Source: Streptomyces qinglanensis (lineage in GTDB: Bacteria; Actinomycetota; Actinomycetes; Streptomycetales; Streptomycetaceae). Taken from it: a stretch of DNA of 64,000 bases. The position numbers and the translations under genes were made by a program. Location of the stretch: assembly GCF_900111245.1 (NCBI RefSeq), contig NZ_FOGO01000010.1, forward strand, positions 222,170 to 286,169, written 5' to 3'. Under the pieces are notes generated by a model. That model saw only the letters and a program-made list of their open reading frames with translations. It ran no database searches and was not told the origin of the DNA. Shown piece by piece: positions 59,232 to 64,000 of this stretch; positions within the stretch are counted from its first letter, which is position 1; each line of letters opens with the position of its first letter.

Positions 59232-60251
59232 TCACAGGTCCTTCGCCGGAGAGGGGGTGCCCGGCTGCCCGGGCGGATGCGGAGCGCCGGCCGGCGCCGC
59301 CTCCCGGGCGGGCGCGTCGCAGCCGGAGCCGGACTCCTGCGCGGGGCGCGGCACGTCGGCACGGGGGCCGGCACCGGGGCGGGGGCCGGGGTCGGCCGGG
59401 TCGGCGCCGTCTTCGCAGACGTCAGCGCCGGGTGGCCGGCGGAGGAGGGCGAGGCCGCCGGAGACGTTCACGGCATGCAGGGCTCCGCGACCGGTACCCA
59501 GGGTGCCGGTGATGCGGTGGTCGCCCCAGCCGCCGGTGTGCAGGTCGTCGAAGGCGCTGGAGACGGCGCCGCCCGCGGTGTGCGCGTCCACCGTCAGGTT
59601 CGCGTCGTCGGGGAGCCGGAGCGCCAGCTCGCCCGAGACACTGGAGAGCCGGATCTCGGCGGGCCGGTCGCCGCGGGGCGAGGCCAGGTCGAGGATCATC
59701 GCACCGCTGACCGAGTCCGCCCTGATCTGGTCGGCGGAGGCGTCGATGCACGTCAGGTCCCCGGAGACGGTGGAGAAGCGCAGCGAGCCGGAGAGGCGCT
59801 GGGTCTCCACGCTGCCGGAGACGGTGTCGGCCGCGACGTCACCGGACAGCCCGACCAGGGTCGTGTCTCCGGAGACCCCGGCCACCCGGGTGCGGCCGCG
59901 CACCCCGGAGACGACGGCTCCGGCCGTGACGACACCGACCGACAGCGCGACGTGCGCGGGGACCTGGACGGAGACCTCGACCTCGCGCCGCCAACCCTTG
60001 CGGTCCAGCCACTCGAGGAAGCCCCGCCAGGGCAGGTCGTCGTAGGCGAGGACGAGCCTGCCGCCCTCCCGCCGGACGCGCAGCGGCGGTCCCTCGACCT
60101 TGCCGATCTCGACGCGGGTGGCCGGCTCCTGGGTACCGACGACGTTGACGGTCCCGCCCACCACGCGGATCTGGAGTTCCGTCACCGGATCGTCGAACTC
60201 GATCCGCTGCGGCGTCGTGATCTCCCACGAGCGATCGTCGGATGCGGACAC
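59232..60251 (-). CDS. DUF4097 family beta-strand repeat protein
   Basis: 339 residues from GTG 60251 (GGGAGG seven bases upstream). The middle consists of about ten short strands of the type VSGDTTLVGLSGDVAADTVS, repeating VSGxx(T/S) every 19-21 residues, which form a right-handed beta-helix-like fold. No signal peptide or membrane segment is visible. The C-terminal 80 residues are Pro/Ala/Gly-rich and probably disordered. The family often sits next to PadR regulators; its function is unknown. It is the first gene of the DUF4097-PadR operon and has a palindromic operator upstream. Confidence 0.85.
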   Translation of the reverse strand: MSASDDRSWEITTPQRIEFDDPVTELQIRVVGGTVNVVGTQEPATRVEIGKVEGPPLRVRREGGRLVLAYDDLPWRGFLEWLDRKGWRREVEVSVQVPAHVALSVGVVTAGAVVSGVRGRTRVAGVSGDTTLVGLSGDVAADTVSGSVETQRLSGSLRFSTVSGDLTCIDASADQIRADSVSGAMILDLASPRGDRPAEIRLSSVSGELALRLPDDANLTVDAHTAGGAVSSAFDDLHTGGWGDHRITGTLGTGRGALHAVNVSGGLALLRRPPGADVCEDGADPADPGPRPGAGPRADVPRPAQESGSGCDAPAREAAPAGAPHPPGQPGTPSPAKDL

Positions 60252-60330
60252 TGCGCGGCCTCCCGGACTCAGCACTGCGGGCGCACGGGTGAGGCCGTTC
60301 GGAATCGACCGTACGGCACCCCAGCGCGAC

Positions 60331-60364
60331 GACATATCGCGTATAGCCGTAGACACGATATGTC
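60331..60364. promoter_or_regulatory. PadR operator candidate upstream of the DUF4097-PadR operon
   Basis: Inverted repeat GACATATCG-N16-CGATATGTC, with the motif TATCGCGTAT or TGTCGCGTATCGCG occurring twice as well. It is about 80 bases upstream of the first gene. PadR autoregulation through such AT-rich dyads is common. Confidence 0.55.
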
Positions 60365-60508
60365 GCGTATCGCGAGCCGTGCAAGCCTCCGCGTCCGGCG
60401 AGCCCCCGCGCACGCCCGGGGACCGGCCCGCCCGCCCCGATCCGGCCGAACGGACCCGGTCGACCCTGCGCCCGTCCTGATCAGTCCCGTCGCCCTCGTC
60501 GGTCCTGG

Positions 60509-60694
60509 TCAGTCCTCGTCCTCGTCCTCGTCGTCCAGTCGTGCCAGCCAGGTCGCCAGCCGCTCCACCGGCACCTCGAAGTCGGGGTTGAGATCGACGA
60601 AGGTGCGCAACTGTTCGGCCAGCCATCCGAGGCTGACCTCCTCCTCGCCGCGCCGCTGCGCCAGCTCTTCGATGCCACGGTCGGTGAAGTACAC
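60509..60694 (-). CDS. DUF6104 family small protein
   Basis: 61 residues from GTG 60694, with AGGAG seven bases upstream. The sequence begins VYFTDRGIEELAQRRGEEEV and continues WLAEQLRTFVDLNPDFEVPV, ending with an acidic tail. It is a conserved Streptomyces family of unknown function; the residue pattern suggests two helices. No partner is evident. Confidence 0.75.
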   Translation of the reverse strand: MYFTDRGIEELAQRRGEEEVSLGWLAEQLRTFVDLNPDFEVPVERLATWLARLDDEDEDED

Positions 60695-60851
60695 GGTTCT
60701 GCTCCTGGTCGATCCGTACGGGGAAGTGCGGCCTGCCGCGGCCTCAGAATATGCCGCGGCCCGCACCTCTCCCGCCCCGCCGGGTGGGACCGCCGGCCGG
60801 TGCGGCCGCCCACGCCGTCCCGTCACCGCCGTCGACCGCCGTCAACCGCCG

Positions 60852-61064
60852 TCAACCGCGTCGCCCCACCGCTTCCGAGGCCGCACCGACCGCGACACCG
60901 AGGACGAGCAGCAGGACGCAGGCGTAGACCTCGTAACCGTCGAGAAGGCCGACCCGCTGGACCACCGTCCACAGGTTGAACCGGCCGCCGGTCACCTCAT
61001 GCAGAATGCCGCCCGCGCCCTGGGCGAGGAGAACGAAGGACACGAAACCGAGAAAGTTCTTCAT
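60852..61064 (-). CDS. Small membrane protein, function unknown
   Basis: 70 residues from ATG 61064. Two hydrophobic segments are visible (NFLGFVSFVLLAQGAGGILH and YEVYACVLLLVLGVAVGAAS) joined by a short polar loop. The C-terminus is GRRG. No known family is recognised. It is divergent from the orphan histidine kinase gene. Confidence 0.6.
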   Translation of the reverse strand: MKNFLGFVSFVLLAQGAGGILHEVTGGRFNLWTVVQRVGLLDGYEVYACVLLLVLGVAVGAASEAVGRRG

Positions 61065-61208
61065 GGCGGCAGCCTGACCCGCGCGGACCGGACGCCGGAT
61101 CGGGCTTCGGCCTCGACGGAGGCGACGAAAGTCTGCGATACGGCGCGCGGCTGTCATACCGAAGTCGCCGCCTGCCGGGCACAGGCCCCGACGGCACGCG
61201 GCACGCCG

Positions 61209-61214
61209 TAGATT
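61209..61214 (+). promoter_or_regulatory. -10 box TAGATT for a leaderless kinase mRNA
   Basis: TAGATT ends six bases before the ATG at 61221, with no ribosome-binding site. Inferred from spacing. Confidence 0.4.
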
Positions 61215-61220
61215 CGCCGC

Positions 61221-62501
61221 ATGGAACTGCTCGGCACCGAACGCGGTGAACGACTGCCCGCCGTGGCACGGCTGCTGCACCGCGGCAACGGGTCGGTGCG
61301 CCGCGCCGCGCGACGGATACGCCGGACCCGGCAGCACCGCGAGGAGAGCGGCACCGCCTCCCGCGCCCGCCGCGGGATACGCGACCGGAGCGTGGACACG
61401 GGCGCGTTCCTGTTCGCCGGATGCTTCCTGGTACTCACCGCGGATTCGGTGGTGATCGACCCCGGCACCTCCGAGACCGCGCTGTTCCTCGACCAACTGA
61501 CCGGCGCGCTGGCCTGCACGGCGCTGTTCCTGCGGCGGTGGCAGCCGGTGGCGCTCGCCGTCGGGCTGCTGCTCCTGGAGCCCTTCTCGCACTTCGTCAC
61601 CGGACCGATCCTGGTGGCGCTGTTCACCGTCGCGGTCAACAGGCCGCCCCGCGTCACCGGGTACGTGGCATGCGTGACCTTCGCGCCGGTGCCGTTCCTC
61701 CTGGCCAGCGGACCGGCGGCGGACGACCCCAGGACCGCGTCGGCCGCCACCTACTTCGCGCTGGTCGCCGGGAGCATCGGCTGGGGCCTGTACGTACGGT
61801 CGCGGCGGCAACTCGTCGTCTCGCTGCGCGAGCGGGCCGCACGGGCCGCGGCCGAGTCGCGGCGCGAGGCACGAGAGGACATCGCCCGCGAGATGCACGA
61901 CGTACTGGGCCACCGGCTCTCCCTGCTGAGCGTCCACGCGGGCGCCCTGGAGTTCAACCCCGGCGCCACCCGGCAGGAGGTCGGGCAGGCCGCTGCCGTG
62001 ATCCGCGACAGTGCCCACCAGGCGCTGGAGGACCTGCGGGACATCATCGGCGTACTGCGCGCGCCGGAGGACGGCGACCGCCCGCAGCCAGTGCTCGCCG
62101 ACGTCGGGAACCTGGCGGACGAGGCCCGGCGGGCAGGCGCCTCGGTCGCACTCGATGTCGCAGTGGTGGGCGGACCGGGCTCCGCACCCGCGGTCGCGGG
62201 CCGCACGGCGTACCGCATCGTCCAGGAGGGCCTGACGAACGCCCGGAAGCACGGCGCGCACCCCACCGCACCCGTCTCCGTGACCGTACGGGGCGCCTCG
62301 GGTGCGGGCCTCACCGTCGAGATCCGCAACCCTGTGCGGCACGACGGCGCAGCCCGTGACCTCGCCGGTCCGCGGGTCCCCGGAGCGGGGCAGGGCCTCA
62401 TCGGACTCGCGGAACGCACACTGCTCGCGGGCGGCACCCTCGAACACGGCAGGGACGGCGGCGACTTCCGCCTCTACGCGACTCTCCCCTGGCCGGGCTG
62501 A
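61221..62501 (+). CDS. Sensor histidine kinase (NarL/HisKA_3 type), no adjacent response regulator
   Basis: 426 residues. About four membrane segments lie between 60 and 195 (GAFLFAGCFLVLTADSVVID, LACTALFLRRWQPVALAVGL, VTGPILVALFTVAVN). The HisKA_3 box is DIAREMHDVLGHRLSLLSVH, with the phospho-His in REMHDVLGH. The ATPase part has TAYRIVQEGLTNARKHG and GAGQGLIGLAERTLLAGG. Such kinases are normally next to a NarL-type regulator gene; here both neighbours are on the minus strand and none is a regulator. TAGATT at 61209-61214 is six bases before the ATG, indicating a leaderless mRNA. Confidence 0.9.
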   Translation: MELLGTERGERLPAVARLLHRGNGSVRRAARRIRRTRQHREESGTASRARRGIRDRSVDTGAFLFAGCFLVLTADSVVIDPGTSETALFLDQLTGALACTALFLRRWQPVALAVGLLLLEPFSHFVTGPILVALFTVAVNRPPRVTGYVACVTFAPVPFLLASGPAADDPRTASAATYFALVAGSIGWGLYVRSRRQLVVSLRERAARAAAESRREAREDIAREMHDVLGHRLSLLSVHAGALEFNPGATRQEVGQAAAVIRDSAHQALEDLRDIIGVLRAPEDGDRPQPVLADVGNLADEARRAGASVALDVAVVGGPGSAPAVAGRTAYRIVQEGLTNARKHGAHPTAPVSVTVRGASGAGLTVEIRNPVRHDGAARDLAGPRVPGAGQGLIGLAERTLLAGGTLEHGRDGGDFRLYATLPWPG

Positions 62502-62553
62502 CCCGCGGCACCGCCCCACGCGGCAGCCGACCGGTACGTGCGAGCGGCCCGTG

Positions 62554-63297
62554 TCACCCGGGCGCGCGCTCCTCGATCCCGGCCAGCCGCAGCACCGCGT
62601 CCAGGCCCCGGAATCCTCCTGGTGACGGACCGGCCGGCAGGACGTACGCCCGCAGGCCCGCGCCCGCGGCACCGCCGTCGGCGGCCGGGTGATCGCCGAC
62701 CATCAGCGTCTCGCCCGGCCCCGCGCCGAGCTCCCGGCAGGCCGACCGGAAGAGCGCGGGATCCGGCTTCTCCGTGCCGTGCTCGTAGGAATGCACCCAG
62801 CACGAGAAGTACTCGGCCACTCCGTGGTGCGCAAAGGTGTCCCGCAGGTCCCAGCCGACATTGCTGACGACGCCGAGCGCCAGTCCGGCGCCGCGCAGCG
62901 CAGCCAGCGTCGCGCCGGTGTCCGCGTACGGCACCCAGTGCCCGGGGGCGCGCAACTGCTCGTAGAGCACCTCCGCGACCGGAACGAGCGCCGGCACCGA
63001 GGCGTACCAAGCCGTGAAAGCCCGCCGGTGAGCGGCGGCCGAGACGTCCCTGGCCTGCTGCGCCGCCACCACGGCCGGTTCGGTGAGCCCCCGCTCCAGC
63101 CCGCCGAGCAGGTCGTCCATCTCGCCTTCGCCCACCGGACGCCCCAGGGCAGCCCGGATCCTGTCCGCGTACGCCCTGACCTGGAACAGCGTGCCGGAGA
63201 AGTCGAAGAGGACGGCGCGGAGCGGGGCAGGAGGCGCGGGGGCGGCGACTCCGGCCCTGATCGGACCTTCGGGGCCGCAGACAGGAACCGTATGCAT
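62554..63297 (-). CDS. HAD-superfamily hydrolase-like protein
   Basis: 247 residues from ATG 63297 (GTG 63303 also possible). HAD motif I is VLFDFSGTLFQVRAYADR, motif II VVSNVGWDLRDTFAHH, motif III Lys in HGTEKPDPALFRSAC and motif IV TLMVGDHPAADGGAAGAG. The second Asp of motif I (DxD) is replaced by Ser (D-F-S-G-T), which usually means a dehalogenase-like or altered phosphatase activity. The cap domain is helical. Substrate unknown. It converges on the kinase gene. Confidence 0.85.
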   Translation of the reverse strand: MHTVPVCGPEGPIRAGVAAPAPPAPLRAVLFDFSGTLFQVRAYADRIRAALGRPVGEGEMDDLLGGLERGLTEPAVVAAQQARDVSAAAHRRAFTAWYASVPALVPVAEVLYEQLRAPGHWVPYADTGATLAALRGAGLALGVVSNVGWDLRDTFAHHGVAEYFSCWVHSYEHGTEKPDPALFRSACRELGAGPGETLMVGDHPAADGGAAGAGLRAYVLPAGPSPGGFRGLDAVLRLAGIEERAPG

Positions 63298-63645
63298 CCG
63301 CACGTCCTACCCCCCGAGGCGGCGCGGGGAACGGCTGCGGTGTGCGCAGGGGTGGGTACTGGGGGTGTGGGGGCGGGGGTGTGGCGGGGTGGGTGGTGTG
63401 AGGCCGCCCATAGGGTCCAGGCCACGTACGACTCACCCTCGTATGTCCGGAATGCCGGTATCGGGGTGGGTGCGGGGACAGCACCCCCGGCCTGGTGCGG
63501 GGGACTAGGCCGGGTCGTAGGTCACATGTTTGCCGGGGTGGGGGGTGTCTTGCGCACGGTGGGCCCCACGCCGCGCAACCACACGACCGGCAGCCCCGTG
63601 CCGGGTGCGGCGTCACGTCCCCCACGCGAAAGGCTCCCCTTCCCC
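63298..63645. other. Gap between HAD-like and transglycosylase genes, with a G-rich tract
   Basis: 348 bases. The start holds a run of G-tracts (63348-63394) that can form a G-quadruplex; the second half (63420-63640) is the leader of the secreted transglycosylase gene. I looked for a ydaO-type c-di-AMP riboswitch, often found before such genes in Streptomyces, and could not identify its conserved core. Confidence 0.5.
63348..63394 (+). other. G-quadruplex-capable tract
   Basis: At least seven runs of three to five G separated by one to five bases (for example GGGTGGGTACTGGGGGTGTG). On the plus strand it lies about 250 bases upstream of the transglycosylase gene and upstream of the HAD-like gene on the other strand. 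Confidence 0.6.
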
Positions 63646-64000
63646 ATGCGCACCACCCTGAGCACCCTGACCGCCGTCCGTCCCACCCGTCGTGCGGCCG
63701 TCAGCGGTCTGACCGTCCTGGGTGCGGCCGGTATCGCCGCCACCGCCCTGACCGGCACCGCCCACGCCGCCCAGCCCGACGCCGCCTCCCCGGCCGCCCA
63801 CCGGGCCGCCGCCACCGCCCAGCACCTGACCACCCAGGCCACCCAGGCCGAGCAGAGCGCGGACAAGGCCGCCAAGGACAACAGCAAGAGCAAGGACAAC
63901 AGCAAGGGCGAGGGCGAGGGCAAGGGCAAGTACGCGGACAACCTCGACGGCTGGATCCGCGAGGCCCGCGCCGTCATGGCCAAGCACGACATCCCCGGCA
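63646..64000 (+). CDS. Secreted lytic transglycosylase-like protein, N-terminal part (runs off the window)
   Basis: 118 residues are visible from ATG 63646. A twin-arginine-like start (TAVRPTRRAAVSGLTVLGAA) and TAHAAQPD mark a signal peptide. A low-complexity linker (KAAKDNSKSKDNSKGEGEGK) leads to the beginning of a catalytic-type domain, YADNLDGWIREARAVMAKHD, which resembles the SLT-type lytic transglycosylases of Streptomyces. The catalytic Glu is outside the window, so the class is a likely but incomplete call. Confidence 0.65.
   Translation, partial: MRTTLSTLTAVRPTRRAAVSGLTVLGAAGIAATALTGTAHAAQPDAASPAAHRAAATAQHLTTQATQAEQSADKAAKDNSKSKDNSKGEGEGKGKYADNLDGWIREARAVMAKHDIPG

Noticed and set aside
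63298..63645. ydaO-type c-di-AMP riboswitch before the transglycosylase gene
   Set aside because: Expected by analogy with Streptomyces cell-wall hydrolases, but its conserved core could not be found by eye.

Overview
The window is about 64 kb of very GC-rich chromosome from a Streptomyces or close relative. The evidence is a chaplin/rodlin aerial-hypha coat cluster, frequent GTG starts, a conservon-type sensor kinase with its roadblock partner, an ECF42 sigma factor with a DGPF partner, and a fused 2-oxoglutarate decarboxylase/dehydrogenase (kgd). I saw no insertion sequence, prophage, CRISPR array or rRNA. The only tRNA I found is tRNA-Arg(CCG).

Layout. 1-5.1 kb: start of lysA, the ArgS-related nrtL, a single-domain response regulator, tRNA-Arg, a small Zn-ribbon protein and a DGPF-ECF42 operon. 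5.5-9.5 kb: branched-chain aminotransferase ilvE, a lipoprotein and a tandem universal stress protein. 9.9-14.2 kb: the coat cluster, with a Cys-free short chaplin, two rodlins, a Cys-containing short chaplin, a sortase-anchored chaplin with one chaplin domain, and two small secreted proteins of unknown function. 14.4-16.1 kb: a DUF5949 protein and a divergent AhpD-like/MarR pair. 16.3-20.5 kb: a solitary dnaK, a ferritin-like diiron protein and a divergent AurF-like diiron oxygenase. 20.7-26.2 kb: TetR, SoxR, a small hypothetical protein, a Ser/Thr pseudokinase, an NlpC/P60 hydrolase and a PP2C-like protein. 26.7-32.2 kb: a two-gene conservon (cvnA-cvnB, no C or D), MarR and a GH25 lysozyme. 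32.3-42.9 kb: lon with an HspR operator (HAIR), a lipoprotein, a spermidine-synthase-like protein, a two-component system and kgd.

43-55.5 kb, all on the minus strand, is the most unusual region. In order of transcription it holds a CU044_2847/trypsin-co-occurring-domain protein, a trypsin-like protease with a large C-terminal region, a MoxR-type AAA ATPase, a vWA-like SAV_2336-family protein, a FxSxx-type peptide precursor candidate, a stand-alone HExxH peptide-modification enzyme, and a TIR-like/NB-ARC/TPR protein (FxsT type). It looks like a MoxR-vWA-protease conflict system joined to a peptide-maturation and NLR-like module. The radical SAM enzyme normally found with FxSxx peptides is not in the window.

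55.6-64 kb: an amidase, TetR, a DUF4097-PadR operon with a palindromic operator, a DUF6104 protein, a small membrane protein, an orphan histidine kinase, a HAD-like hydrolase and the start of a secreted lytic transglycosylase-like protein.

A recurring oddity is short tandem repeats of 9, 21, 26, 27 or 33 bp at the 3' ends of genes or in the gaps between them. In three genes the stop codon lies inside the repeat.
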